Shown: positions 33,543-43,565 of the stretch, piece by piece
Position numbering within the stretch: position 1 is the stretch's first letter
How the letters are laid out: each line of letters begins with the position of its first letter
From: Vannielia litorea
GTDB lineage: Bacteria; Pseudomonadota; Alphaproteobacteria; Rhodobacterales; Rhodobacteraceae
Reading direction: 5' to 3'
Length of the DNA: 64,000 bases
Assembly: GCF_900142295.1 (NCBI RefSeq)
Contig: NZ_FSRL01000001.1
Location: 868,001 to 932,000 of the forward strand
Notes under the pieces: model-generated
Database searches by the model: none
What the model was told of the DNA's origin: nothing
What the model saw: only the letters and a program-made list of their open reading frames with translations
Translations under genes and position numbers: made by a program

Positions 33543-34339
33543 CCGGGGCATCGGATTTGACGAGCGGGGGCCGCAAGGCCCCCGAATTCATGCAGGACGG
33601 CGATGGCCACCGCGCCCGGATCGGCCTGATCTTCATGGCCTCTTCCGTCGTCATGGAAGCAGAGATGTGGGCGATGGCGCCCCAGGGCGTGTCGGTGCAC
33701 ACCACGCGGATCAAGCTTCCCAAGGTGACGGTCGAGGGCATCCAGGCGATGATGGATGCGCCCGAGCTGGAGCAGGCCGCACGGCTGCTGGCCTCGGCTC
33801 CGCTCGATGTGCTCTGCTTCGGCGGCACATCGGCCTCCTTCCTGCATGGCACCGCCTACGACAAGGCGCTGATCGCCAGGATGAAGGACTGGGCCCCCGG
33901 CCTTGCCATCAACACCGCCTCCACCGCCTCGCTCGCGGGGCTTGCGGCGGTGGGGGCCGGGCCGGTGGTGCTGGCCACGCCCTATGTGGACGAGGTGCAT
34001 GCCCGCGCGATCCGGTTTCTGGAGGAGAACGGCCACAAGGTTCTGGCCAGCGACAACCTGCGGATCGACGAGGATCAGGCGCTGGCGGAAGTGCCGCTGG
34101 AAAAGGTCTTCGACATGGTCTGCGAGATGGATCACCCCGAGGCCGAGGCTGTCTTCATCAGCTGCACCAATTTCCGGACAGCCGGGGTGATCGACGCGCT
34201 CGAGAAGGAACTGGGCAAGCCGGTTGTCAGCGCGGTGCAATCCTCTTTCTGGCATGCGCTTCGGCTGGCGGGGGTGGAGGATGACTGCCCCGGTTACGGG
34301 CAGCTCTTCAGGCAGCCCCTGCCAGGGGCCGTCGCATGA
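33539..34339 (+). CDS. Asp/Glu racemase-superfamily enzyme, arylmalonate decarboxylase/maleate isomerase-like
   Basis: This is a 266-residue enzyme. The second cysteine of the family is clear in VFISCTNFRT, while the first position is Gly rather than Cys (CFGGTSASFLHG). A single Cys with Gly at the other site is the arrangement in arylmalonate decarboxylases; maleate isomerases and racemases have two Cys. It may therefore decarboxylate or isomerise a dicarboxylic acid brought in by the TRAP system in which it is embedded. The GTG start overlaps the dctP stop; an ATG at 33590 would remove a poorly conserved leader and may be the real start. Confidence 0.75.
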   Translation: MTGASDLTSGGRKAPEFMQDGDGHRARIGLIFMASSVVMEAEMWAMAPQGVSVHTTRIKLPKVTVEGIQAMMDAPELEQAARLLASAPLDVLCFGGTSASFLHGTAYDKALIARMKDWAPGLAINTASTASLAGLAAVGAGPVVLATPYVDEVHARAIRFLEENGHKVLASDNLRIDEDQALAEVPLEKVFDMVCEMDHPEAEAVFISCTNFRTAGVIDALEKELGKPVVSAVQSSFWHALRLAGVEDDCPGYGQLFRQPLPGAVA

Positions 34340-34848
34340 TGGGCGCGGGAGAGCCTGCGGAGGCGCCGTCTCCGGGTGGCGCCCCCGCGCGCTGGGCCAG
34401 GCAGGCTCTGGAGGCGCTGGCGGCGGCGCTGATGGGCGGCATTGCCCTGCTGGTGCTGGCCAACGCGCTGGGGCGATACCTCTTTGGCAAGCCACTGCCA
34501 TGGAGCGAGGAACTGGTCATCACCGCGATGATCTGGGTGGCTTCTACGGGGCTGCTGCTGGGTGCGATCCGCGGCAGCCTCATCACCTGCGACGTGCTGG
34601 TGGCGCGCCTGCCACCCCGTGCCTGCCGCCTGCTGGCGGTGGCCTGCGGCGTGATCGGCGCCGGGGCGCTTGGCTTCTTCGCATGGCAGATCCGGGCCTA
34701 CCTCGGCCTCTTCGGGGGCGACGTGACCCCGATCCTGCGGATGCCCAAGGGGCTTGGCATCTCGGCGTTGATGCTGGCGATGGCGGGGATGGGCGGGGTG
34801 CTCCTGTTCCGCGCGGCGCGGCTGATGGCACGGGGTGCACGGCCATGA
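34336..34848 (+). CDS. dctQ: TRAP transporter small permease (DctQ type)
   Basis: This 170-residue protein has four hydrophobic helices (about 20-42, 58-78, 93-115, 132-155). LPWSEELVITAMIWVASTGLLLGA carries the typical W-x-E-E motif before helix 2. The N-terminus is Pro/Gly-rich. It is coupled by ATGA overlaps to the decarboxylase-like gene before it and to dctM after it. Confidence 0.88.
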   Translation: MMGAGEPAEAPSPGGAPARWARQALEALAAALMGGIALLVLANALGRYLFGKPLPWSEELVITAMIWVASTGLLLGAIRGSLITCDVLVARLPPRACRLLAVACGVIGAGALGFFAWQIRAYLGLFGGDVTPILRMPKGLGISALMLAMAGMGGVLLFRAARLMARGARP

Positions 34849-36125
34849 TGGGGCTTGCAGCCGCGACCATCATCACGCTGTGCGGGCTGGCGCTTGCGGG
34901 CTTTCCGGTCATCGTTGCGCTGGCGGCCTCCGTGGTGGTGTTTCTCACCTTCTCGGGCGGTTGGATGCTGGCAATGCCGCAGCAGACCCTGGCGGGCCTC
35001 TCCGACCCGATCCTCGTGACCCTGCCGCTCTTCATCCTTGCGGGCGGCATCATGAACGCAGGCGGCATTGCCGACCGGCTGTTTGCCTTTGCGGGTGCGC
35101 TGCTGGGCTGGATGCGGGGCGGGCTGGCCCATGTGAACGTGGGCGTGAGCCTGATGTTCGGTGGCATGATCGGCACCTCGGTGGCCGACCTTGCGGGCAG
35201 CGGCTCGGTGATAATCCCCAAGATGAAGCAGGCCGGCTATCCCGGCCCCTTCTCCGCCGCGCTCACTGCCACCTCCTCGGGCATCGGCGTGCTGGTGCCG
35301 CCCTCCTCGCCGATGATTCTCTACTCGGCCGTCACCGGAACCTCTCTGGGCGCGATGTTTCTCGCCGGTGCGGTGCCGGGCCTGCTGATGGCGCTGGTGC
35401 TGATGGCGACCGTGGGGCTGCTCGCGCGGCGGCACGGGTGGAAGCCCTCGCAGGGGTTCGAATGGGGCGAGCTGATGCGCACCGGGCGGGCCGCGATCCT
35501 GCCGATGGGGATGCCCGGGTTGATCCTCGGCGGCCTCGTCTTCGGGCTCTTCACCCCTTCGGAGGCGGGCGCCTTCGCGGTGGCCTATGCGCTGTTCCTG
35601 TCGATGGTCGTCTACCGCAGCCTCGATCTGCGCGGTCTTTACCGTGTTGCGGTGGATGCCGCCGTGCTCACCGGCGAAGTGCTGATGGTGGTGGGCCTGT
35701 CGACCGCGCTGGGCTGGGCCTTGAGCCAGGCAAGGGTGCCGGTCGCGCTGGCCGAGCTGATGCAGGTGCTGTTTCCCTTCGAGAACGACGTGCTGCAAAT
35801 TCTCACCCTGCTGCTGCTCGCGCTGGTGGCGGGGATGGTGCTCGATCCGCTGATCCCGATGATCATGCCGGTGTTGCTGCCCTCGCTGCTCACGCTCGAT
35901 GTGGACCTCGTCCATTTCGGCGTGCTGATGGTCGTGACGGTGGCAATCGGGCAGGTGACGCCGCCGGTGGCATTGGCGCTGCTTGTGGCGGCCCGAATAG
36001 GGCAGGAGGAAGTGCTGGCCGTGACCCGGGCCAACATGCCCTTCCTCCTCGCGCTCGTCGGGTTGCTGATCCTGCTGGTTCTCGTGCCGCAGCTCTCGCT
36101 CTGGCTGCCGGGCGTCCTGATGTAG
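34845..36125 (+). CDS. dctM: TRAP transporter large permease (DctM type)
   Basis: This is a 426-residue permease with about twelve membrane segments. Signatures: PLFILAGGIMNAGGIADRL, FGGMIGTSVADLAGSGSVII, SSGIGVLVPPSSPMILYS and IGQVTPPVALALL. Two consecutive ATGs exist (34845, 34848); the first overlaps the dctQ stop and is preferred. It ends the second operon of the block; an intrinsic terminator follows 31 bp later. Confidence 0.92.
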   Translation: MMGLAAATIITLCGLALAGFPVIVALAASVVVFLTFSGGWMLAMPQQTLAGLSDPILVTLPLFILAGGIMNAGGIADRLFAFAGALLGWMRGGLAHVNVGVSLMFGGMIGTSVADLAGSGSVIIPKMKQAGYPGPFSAALTATSSGIGVLVPPSSPMILYSAVTGTSLGAMFLAGAVPGLLMALVLMATVGLLARRHGWKPSQGFEWGELMRTGRAAILPMGMPGLILGGLVFGLFTPSEAGAFAVAYALFLSMVVYRSLDLRGLYRVAVDAAVLTGEVLMVVGLSTALGWALSQARVPVALAELMQVLFPFENDVLQILTLLLLALVAGMVLDPLIPMIMPVLLPSLLTLDVDLVHFGVLMVVTVAIGQVTPPVALALLVAARIGQEEVLAVTRANMPFLLALVGLLILLVLVPQLSLWLPGVLM

Positions 36126-36156
36126 CCGCGTCCACCCGATCAGGCCTGGCCGGCGC

Positions 36157-36186
36157 AAGGGGCATCCTTTCGGGGGTGCCCCTTTT
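36157..36186 (+). terminator. Intrinsic terminator after dctM
   Basis: AAGGGGCATCC pairs with the GGGTGCCCCTT segment across a short TTTC-containing loop and is followed by TT. It lies 31 bp after the dctM stop. The rest of the 36126-36568 gap has no gene but holds a palindrome and the third shared element. Confidence 0.65.
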
Positions 36187-36307
36187 CGATTGTCGTCACG
36201 GGCCTCGCGCGCAATCGTCGCGGGTGCAAACTTTGCGCAGACGGCGATGCCACTGCCCAAAAATCCATCGCGCCAGTCCGGGGCTGTTTCGGCGGTTCAA
36301 GCCGGCT

Positions 36308-36324
36308 TGCTATAAACCATAGCA
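36308..36324. promoter_or_regulatory. Palindrome TGCTAT-AAACC-ATAGCA upstream of the ABC operon
   Basis: Perfect 6-base arms flank a 5-base centre. It lies 34 bp before the third shared element and 245 bp before the binding-protein start. This is a candidate operator for a dimeric regulator such as the LysR protein at 42639. Confidence 0.4.
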
Positions 36325-36357
36325 TTTTCAATGTGTTGCCCCGTGCCTTCGAAGAAA

Positions 36358-36379
36358 CCTAGCCAGCGCGAAGGATTAT
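36358..36379 (+). promoter_or_regulatory. Shared 22-bp upstream element, copy 3
   Basis: CCTAGCCAGCG then CGAAGGATTAT lies about 190 bp before the binding-protein start, nearly the same distance as copy 2 from its gene. It shares 18 of 22 bases with copy 2. Confidence 0.5.
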
Positions 36380-36568
36380 TGAAATGTCGCCCGCCGCACC
36401 GGTCTGCAAACCTTCTGGGCAGGGGAACAGGCACCACGGAAGGGGGCAGCATGCAGGAACGACGAGGGGAGCGGTGCAAGACCGTCGCACCACGCAGGCC
36501 TGCCCCGAACGCCACCACCTGACCACGAGGCGGAGACCCCGCCGCAGACCGACACCATGGAGACCAGC

Positions 36569-37591
36569 ATGAACCACCCTCTCGTCGCCGCCCTGGCGCT
36601 TACCGCTCTCGGCACCGCCGCCGGGGCCGAGACCCTCACCGTCAGCACATGGGGCGGCTCGTTCCGCGACCTGATCGACGAGACCATCGCCAGGAAGTTC
36701 ACCGAGGAGACCGGCGTCGAGGTCGAATACATCACCGGCGGCACCATCGACCGGCTGAACGCGGCCCAGCTCAACAAGGACGCGCCCGAGAGCGACGTGA
36801 CCTTCACCACCTCGCACATCGGCTGGCTCTACCAGAACGGCGGGCTCTTCGAGGAGCTCGACATGGGCAAGATCCCCAACGCCTCCAACCTTGTCGAACA
36901 GGCCAAGATCAGCCCCGGCCACATCGGCGCCTGGGCCTATGTCTACACCATCGGCTACCGCCCCGACATGCTGCCCGAGGGCATCGACTTCGACAGCTGG
37001 GAAGACCTGTGGTCGCCCGAGCTGGCCGGCTCCATCGCCGCGCCCGACTTCGACCCCTCGCACATCATCGCCGTTTCGGCGCTGCTCTCGGGCTCGGATG
37101 CCGAGAACTGGGAGGACGGGCAGGAGAAGCTGTTGGCGCTCAAGCCCAACTTCAAGGCCTTCTACACCAATGACGCCAACTCCCAGCAGCTCATCTCCAC
37201 CGGCGAGACCCCGGTGCAGATCATCCTGTCGATGAACGCCTACCACATGAAGAACGAGGGCGTGGACATCGCGCTCGCCATCCCGTCGGAAGGGGCGGTG
37301 CTGGGCGTCGATACAATGGGCATCACCGCAGGCACCGAGAAGGCCGAGCTGGCCTATCAGTTCATCAACGCAGCCCTGGATCCGGAGGTGCAGGCCCAGA
37401 TCGCCCAGATCAAGAAGGGCAGCCCGGTGGTGACCGGGGTGGAGCTGCCCGCCGAGGTGGCCGAGCTGCCGGGCGTCTTCACCACCGCCGAGCAATGGGA
37501 CAGCCAGGCGCTGATCATCCCGCACGCGCTGCGCGCCGAGAAGACCGCCGAATGGCGCAAGTGGTTCTCCGAGAACATGATCGCCAACTGA
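36569..37591 (+). CDS. ABC transporter substrate-binding protein (spermidine/putrescine PotD-like)
   Basis: This periplasmic binding protein has about 340 residues. The signal peptide is NHPLVAALALTALGTAAGA. The mature start LTVSTWGGSFRDLIDETI is typical of the PotD/extracellular family 1 group (STWGG). Later blocks are FDSWEDLWSPELAGSIAAPD and IPSEGAVLGVDTMGITAGTE. Members bind polyamines, opines or other small cations. I chose the ATG at 36569 because GGAGACC lies 5 to 10 bases upstream; an ATG at 36557 would overlap that site. It is the first gene of the third operon of the block. Confidence 0.86.
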   Translation: MNHPLVAALALTALGTAAGAETLTVSTWGGSFRDLIDETIARKFTEETGVEVEYITGGTIDRLNAAQLNKDAPESDVTFTTSHIGWLYQNGGLFEELDMGKIPNASNLVEQAKISPGHIGAWAYVYTIGYRPDMLPEGIDFDSWEDLWSPELAGSIAAPDFDPSHIIAVSALLSGSDAENWEDGQEKLLALKPNFKAFYTNDANSQQLISTGETPVQIILSMNAYHMKNEGVDIALAIPSEGAVLGVDTMGITAGTEKAELAYQFINAALDPEVQAQIAQIKKGSPVVTGVELPAEVAELPGVFTTAEQWDSQALIIPHALRAEKTAEWRKWFSENMIAN

Positions 37592-37600
37592 TGTTCCCGC

Positions 37601-37635
37601 GCCGGGCCGGAGACCCTCACCTCCGACCCGGCACC
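37601..37635 (+). promoter_or_regulatory. Attenuator-like stem-loop after the binding-protein gene
   Basis: GCCGGG-c-CGGAG pairs with CTCCG-a-CCCGGC (37601-37612, 37621-37632) across an 8-base loop, followed by ACCTTTTT. It has the form of a leaky terminator between the binding-protein and permease genes. Confidence 0.65.
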
Positions 37636-37645
37636 TTTTTCTGAC

Positions 37646-38509
37646 ATGAAGAACACCATGACCAAGCGACCGTTTCTGGGCTGGTTCGTCACCCCCGCAG
37701 GGCTCATCGCCATCGGCATCGCCGCCTCCTTCCTGGCGATCGTGCAATACAGCCTGCGGGCCCATGTGCCGGGCATGCTCGATCCGGGCGGCTTTACCTT
37801 CGAGAACTTCACCACGCTGCTGAAGCCCGCCTACGGCAAGGCCTTTCTGACCACGGTGCTGCTCTGCTTCTGGACGGCGGTCTTTACCCTGCTCATCGGC
37901 TACCCGCTGGCCTTCGCCATGCTGCGAACCCGCTCCGGCTGGCTCCGCGGCGCGATGCTGATCATCACCCTCACGCCGCTGTTTCTGGGCGAGGTGGTGC
38001 GCACCTATTCGTGGATCATCGTGCTGGGCAACCAGGGCTTTCTCAACTCGGCGCTGCTCGGGCTCGGCCTGATCGACGAGCCGATCTCCTTCATGTTCAC
38101 CATGACCGGCGTGGTCATCGCGCTGGTGCACTTCACCCTGCCGATCGTCACCATCATGCTGGCCGCCGCCATCGCCCATATCGACCGCAGGCTGGAGCAG
38201 GCCGCCTTCAGCCTGGGCGCCGGGCGGGTGCGGGTGTTTCTCACCGTCACCCTGCCGCTCTCGGTGCCGGGCATCGTGGCCGCCAGTTCCACCGCCTTCG
38301 CCTGGACCTTCTCGGCCTTCGCCACCCCGCAGATGATCGGCGGCGGGCAGGTGGTGACGATCTCGACTCTGGTCTACCAGGTCGGCTTCGCCTCCTTCAA
38401 CTTTCCGCTCGCCGCCTCGCTCTCGCTCGCGGGCCTGCTCTTTACCGTGGCCGTGCTGAGCCTCTTCAACCTCGGCATGAAGCAGATCGAGCGGCAGGGA
38501 GCCCATTGA
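37646..38509 (+). CDS. ABC transporter permease (PotB-like)
   Basis: This 287-residue inner-membrane protein has six helices (about 17-37, 70-92, 105-125, 150-172, 205-227, 258-278). The ATPase-docking EAA loop is present as HIDRRLEQAAFSLGAGRVRVFLTVTLPLSVPG. It pairs with the next gene to form the translocation pore. A second in-frame ATG at 37658 is possible. One base separates its stop from the next gene's start. Confidence 0.9.
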   Translation: MKNTMTKRPFLGWFVTPAGLIAIGIAASFLAIVQYSLRAHVPGMLDPGGFTFENFTTLLKPAYGKAFLTTVLLCFWTAVFTLLIGYPLAFAMLRTRSGWLRGAMLIITLTPLFLGEVVRTYSWIIVLGNQGFLNSALLGLGLIDEPISFMFTMTGVVIALVHFTLPIVTIMLAAAIAHIDRRLEQAAFSLGAGRVRVFLTVTLPLSVPGIVAASSTAFAWTFSAFATPQMIGGGQVVTISTLVYQVGFASFNFPLAASLSLAGLLFTVAVLSLFNLGMKQIERQGAH

Positions 38510-38510
38510 G

Positions 38511-39309
38511 ATGAAACGCACGCCCCTCGATCACCTGCTCGACTGGTCCGGCCGCATTCTCGTGGCGCTGATCCTCGGCTTCGTGCTGCTGCCCTTCGTG
38601 GTGGTGCTCATCGCCTCCTTCAACCACTCCAGCATCCTCAGCTTCCCGCCGCAGGACTGGTCGCTGCGGTGGTATGCGAGGGTTTTCGAGTATGACGACT
38701 TTGCCGACGGGGCGAAGAACTCCCTCGTCATCGCCGCCTTCGGCTCCACCCTGGCGCTGATCGCGGGCACCGGCTTTGCCTACGTGCTCAACCGCTACGA
38801 ATTTCGCGGCAAGGCGACATTGCACGCGGTGCTGATGTCGTCGCTGGTGATCCCCAACTTCACCATCGGCCTCGGCCTGCTGATCCTCGCGGCCTCCGTC
38901 TCGATCCCGCGCAGCATGGGGCTGCTGGTGTTCCTGCACATCACCATCGTGCTGCCCTTCGTGGTGCGCTCGGTCTACGTGAGCCTGCAGAACTTCGAGC
39001 GCCAGCTCGAGGCCGCCGCCGAAAGCCTCGGCGCCGCGCCGCGCCGGGTGCTGCTCACCGTCACCCTGCCGCTGCTGCTGCCCGGCCTCGCCGCCGGCTG
39101 GCTCTTTGCCGCGATCCTGTCGTTCAACGAGTTCACCGCCTCGCTCTTCCTGGTCAACCAGCGCACCCAGACGCTGCCCGTGGCCATGTACAACTACGTG
39201 CGCGAATACGCCGACCCCACGCTGGCCGCCCTCTCGGTGCTCTACGTGGTGGCCGTCGCCGCGATGCTGATCCTCGCGCATGTCATCTTCCGGCTCGAAA
39301 AGGTCTTGA

Positions 39310-39320
<11 letters not shown>
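38511..39320 (+). CDS. ABC transporter permease (PotC-like)
   Basis: This 269-residue permease has six helices (first at about 14-36, last at about 240-262). The EAA loop is QLEAAAESLGAAPRRVLLTV (about 165-184). ASFNHSSILSFPPQDWSLRWYARVF is typical of PotC-type proteins. It overlaps the ATPase gene by 11 bases. Confidence 0.9.
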
Positions 39321-40439
<1,119 letters not shown>

Positions 40440-40443
<4 letters not shown>

Positions 40444-41429
40444 AAGCCATCGTCGCCAGCCAGCCCGGCGGCCCCGAGGTGCTCCGGCTGACCGACCGCG
40501 AGCGCCCCGAGCCCGGACCGGGCGAGGTGCTCATCGCCGTGGCCGCCGCCGGGGTGAACCGGCCCGACATCATGCAGCGCTCCGGCGCCTTGCCGGCCCC
40601 GCCCGGCGTGACCGATGTGCTGGGGCTCGAGGTCTGCGGCACCGTCATCGCGCTGGGCGAGGGGGTCGAGAGCCCCGCCCCGGGCGCAACCGTCATGGCC
40701 CTGCTGAACGGCGGCGGCTATGCCGAATACGCCATCGCCTCCGCCGCTCTCTGCCTGCCGGTGCCCGAGGGCATCAGCCCCACCGAGGCCGCCGTACTCC
40801 CCGAAGGCCTCTTCACCCTCTGGCACAACCTCTTCGAGCGCGGCCGCCTCGCGCCGGGCGAAACCGTGCTGATCCACGGCGGCGCCTCGGGCATCGGCAC
40901 GCTGGGCATCCAGCTTGCGCAGGCCGTGGGCGCGCAGGTCATCACCACCGCCGGCGGCGCCGAGAAATGCGCCCGGCTGGAGGCCATGGGCGCCCGCGCC
41001 ATCGACTACCGCAAAGGCCCCCATGCCGCGCCCGTGCTGGAGCTGACCGGGGGCAGGGGGGTCGAGGTGGTGCTCGACATCACCGGCGGCGAGGCCCTGG
41101 CGCAGAACCTCGACTGCCTGGCGCCCGAAGGCCGCCACGTGAGCCTGTCGTTCATGGCCGGGCCGCAGGCGCAGGTCGACCTGTCGAAGGTCATGCGCAA
41201 GGGCCTCTGGCTCACCTCCTCCACGCTGCGCCCCAAGCCTGCCCACGAGAAGGCCCGGCTGGCCCGCGCCGTCACCCGCCACCTGCTGCCGCTCCTCGGC
41301 CCCGGCAAGGTGGCGCCCGTGCTCTCCCGCAGCTTTCCGCTGGCCGAGGCGGCCCAGGCGCATCGCTGGCTCGAGGGCGGCGAGAACTTCGGCAAGGTGG
41401 CGCTCGACGTCGCCGCGCTCCCCGATTGA
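40440..41429 (+). CDS. NAD(P)H quinone oxidoreductase, zinc-free MDR family (PIG3-like)
   Basis: This 329-residue medium-chain dehydrogenase/reductase has MKAIVASQPGGPEVLRLTDR, GVNRPDIMQRSG, and the nucleotide motif IHGGASGIGTLGIQLAQAVGA (about 145-165). It lacks the zinc-ligand pattern and fits the quinone oxidoreductase/PIG3 subgroup, which reduces quinones or enones. Its coupling to an ABC importer suggests it acts on an unsaturated or quinoid intermediate of the imported compound, or detoxifies a by-product. Function beyond the family is unknown. Confidence 0.85.
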
Positions 41430-41450
41430 CCCAACCCTGAACGGACCAAG

Positions 41451-41867
41451 ATGGAACATCACCGCATCCGCCCCTTCAACACGCGCGACACCTACCCCGA
41501 GCAGAAGCTCGACAACGACCTCGCGCAGGGCGTCGTCACCCGTGGCGGCAGGATCGTCTGGCTGCGCGGACAGTGCCCGCAGGAGCTGGACACCGCAGAG
41601 AACATCGCGAGCCATGACCCGGTGGAGCAGACCCACAGGGTGATGCAGAACATCCGGCAGCTGATCGAGGAGGCCGGCGGGCGGATGGAGCACCTGGTGA
41701 AGGTGGTGGTCTACATCACCGACGTGCGCCACCGCGAGGCGGTCTACCGGACGATGGGCGAGTACATCAAGGGCGTGCACCCCGTCTCCACCGGGCTGGT
41801 GGTGCAGGCGCTGGCCCGGCCCGAGTGGCTGGTCGAGATCGACGGCACCGCCGTCATCCCCGACTGA
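41451..41867 (+). CDS. RidA-family protein lacking the archetypal catalytic arginine
   Basis: This is a 138-residue YjgF/YER057c/UK114 fold protein. Family features: LRGQCPQELDTAENIASHDPVEQTHRVMQN, LEHLVKVVVYITD-like strand, and LVEIDGTAVI at the end. The Arg that deaminates enamines in RidA normally sits in P-x-R-x-x-V before the last strand; here the segment is HPVSTGLVVQALARPEW with no Arg at that site. It is therefore a non-archetypal Rid member, of the kind found in catabolic operons. It lies between a quinone reductase gene and a DUF1028 gene, 21 and 13 bp away. Confidence 0.85.
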   Translation: MEHHRIRPFNTRDTYPEQKLDNDLAQGVVTRGGRIVWLRGQCPQELDTAENIASHDPVEQTHRVMQNIRQLIEEAGGRMEHLVKVVVYITDVRHREAVYRTMGEYIKGVHPVSTGLVVQALARPEWLVEIDGTAVIPD

Positions 41868-41880
41868 GGGAGCGGCCCGC

Positions 41881-42555
41881 ATGACCTTTTCCCTCGTGGC
41901 CCATTGCCCGCAGACAGGCCAGTTCGGCATGGTCGTCTCGTCCTCCTCGCCCGCGGTGGCGGCGCGCTGCGCCCATGCGCGCGCCGGCGTGGGCGTGGTG
42001 GCCTCGCAAAACGTGACCGACCCGCGCCTGGGCCCCCATGCGCTCGACCTGATGGAACGCGGCGCGACCGCCCGCGAGGCGGTGTCGATCCTCGAGCGCA
42101 CCGGCTCGCACATGGAATACCGGCAGGTTCTGGCGGTGGGGAAGTCGGGGCAAAGCGCCGTCTACTCCGGCGAGAAGGTGCTGGGGCTCTGGTCCTCCGC
42201 GCAGGGCAATGATGTGGCGGCGGCGGGCAACCTGCTGGCCGATGCGGGCGTGCCCGAGGTGATGGTGGGCCGCTTCCTGCACAGCGCCGGGCCGCTGGGC
42301 GACCGGCTGATCGGGGCGCTGCGTGCCGGGCTGGAGGCGGGTGGCGAGGCGGGGCCGGTGCATTCGGCCGGGCTCCTGCTGGTCGACAGGCAGAGCTGGC
42401 CGCTCGCGGAGCTGCGCATCGACTGGACGGACGCCTGCCCGGTCACGGCGCTCGAAGCCGCCTGGGCCACCTACAAGCCCCAGATGGCCGACTACGTGGC
42501 CCGCGCGCTCGACCCCTCCGCCGCACCCTCCTACGGCGTGCCGGGCGACGCGTGA
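41881..42555 (+). CDS. DUF1028 family protein
   Basis: This 224-residue protein matches DUF1028 across its length: MTFSLVAHCPQTGQFGMVVS, SSSPAVAARCAHARAGVGVV, ASQNVTDPRLGPHALDLM, LLADAGVPEVMVGRFL and AGPVHSAGLLLVDRQSWPLAELRIDW. Family members are related to N-terminal nucleophile hydrolases, but no enzyme activity can be assigned from the sequence. It is often seen beside RidA-type genes, as here. It is the last gene of the operon begun at 36569. Confidence 0.85.
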   Translation: MTFSLVAHCPQTGQFGMVVSSSSPAVAARCAHARAGVGVVASQNVTDPRLGPHALDLMERGATAREAVSILERTGSHMEYRQVLAVGKSGQSAVYSGEKVLGLWSSAQGNDVAAAGNLLADAGVPEVMVGRFLHSAGPLGDRLIGALRAGLEAGGEAGPVHSAGLLLVDRQSWPLAELRIDWTDACPVTALEAAWATYKPQMADYVARALDPSAAPSYGVPGDA

Positions 42556-42638
42556 CGCCGCGACCGGGCCGCACGCGGGGCATCGCGCTTTGCCGCCGCC
42601 CGCGCTAGGCTCGCCCTGACCCCCTCGGAAGGACGGAT

Positions 42639-43565
42639 ATGCCCCTGCGTTTCACCCTGCGACAGCTCGAATACTTCGTGGCCGTGGGCGAGGCCGGAAG
42701 CATCTCGCTGGCCTCCGAAAAGGTGAATGTCTCGGCGCCCTCCATGTCCTCGGCCATCGCCCAGCTCGAGGCGGGGTTCGGCGTGCAGCTCTTCACCCGC
42801 CGCCACGCCCAGGGCTCGGTGTTGACCGAGCCGGGCCAGGCCTTCATGGAGCAGGCGAAGAAGATCCTCGCCGAAGCCGACAAGCTCAACGACCTCGCCC
42901 ACATCGTCTCCGACACGGTGCGCGGCTCGCTCCGGGTGGGCTGCCTGCGGACCTTCGCGCAGATCCTCATCCCCCAGCTGCGCCGCCAGTTCGAGGACAA
43001 ATATGCCGATGTGGATTTCAGCCAGCTCGAGCTCGACCAGGCCGAGATCTTCGAGGGCCTGCGCAGCGCCCGGATCGACATCGCGCTGACCTACGACCTG
43101 GCCCTGGTGAGCGACATCGCCTTCGAGCCGCTGGTCAAGCTGCCACCCTACGTGATGCTGCCGCCCGAGCATGCGCTGGCCAGCCGCAGCACGTTGGACC
43201 TGGCCGATCTCGTCGATCACCCGATGGTGCTGCTCGACCTGCCGCACAGCTCCGATTACTTCCTGTCGCTCTTCCGCAGCCTCGGGCGGCGGCCGCAGAT
43301 CATCGAGCGGACGCGCGAGATGGCGGTGCAGCGCAGCCTCGTGGCCAACGGCTTCGGCTTCGGTCTGGCCAACATGCGCACGGTCTCCGACACCGCGCCC
43401 GACGGCAAGCCGCTGATCTTCCTGCCGCTCTCGGGCAATCCCGAGCCGCTGAACCTGGGCATCGCCACCACGCGGGCGGTGCATGTGTCACGTCGGGTGC
43501 AGGCCTTCATCGACCATTGCCACGACCTGGTGGACGCCCGAAGGCTGCCCGGCCTCGTAACCTAG
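42639..43565 (+). CDS. LysR-family transcriptional regulator
   Basis: This is a 308-residue regulator with an N-terminal winged helix-turn-helix (residues 3-62: TLRQLEYFVAVGEAGSISLASEKVNVSAPSMSSAI) and a periplasmic-binding-like effector domain (about 92-300). LysR proteins usually activate in response to a pathway compound. It lies 83 bp after the DUF1028 gene on the same strand and could control the three operons that share the 22-bp element; that is an inference. Its TAG stop overlaps the stop of the convergent TRAP gene in a common CTAG. Confidence 0.9.
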   Translation: MPLRFTLRQLEYFVAVGEAGSISLASEKVNVSAPSMSSAIAQLEAGFGVQLFTRRHAQGSVLTEPGQAFMEQAKKILAEADKLNDLAHIVSDTVRGSLRVGCLRTFAQILIPQLRRQFEDKYADVDFSQLELDQAEIFEGLRSARIDIALTYDLALVSDIAFEPLVKLPPYVMLPPEHALASRSTLDLADLVDHPMVLLDLPHSSDYFLSLFRSLGRRPQIIERTREMAVQRSLVANGFGFGLANMRTVSDTAPDGKPLIFLPLSGNPEPLNLGIATTRAVHVSRRVQAFIDHCHDLVDARRLPGLVT

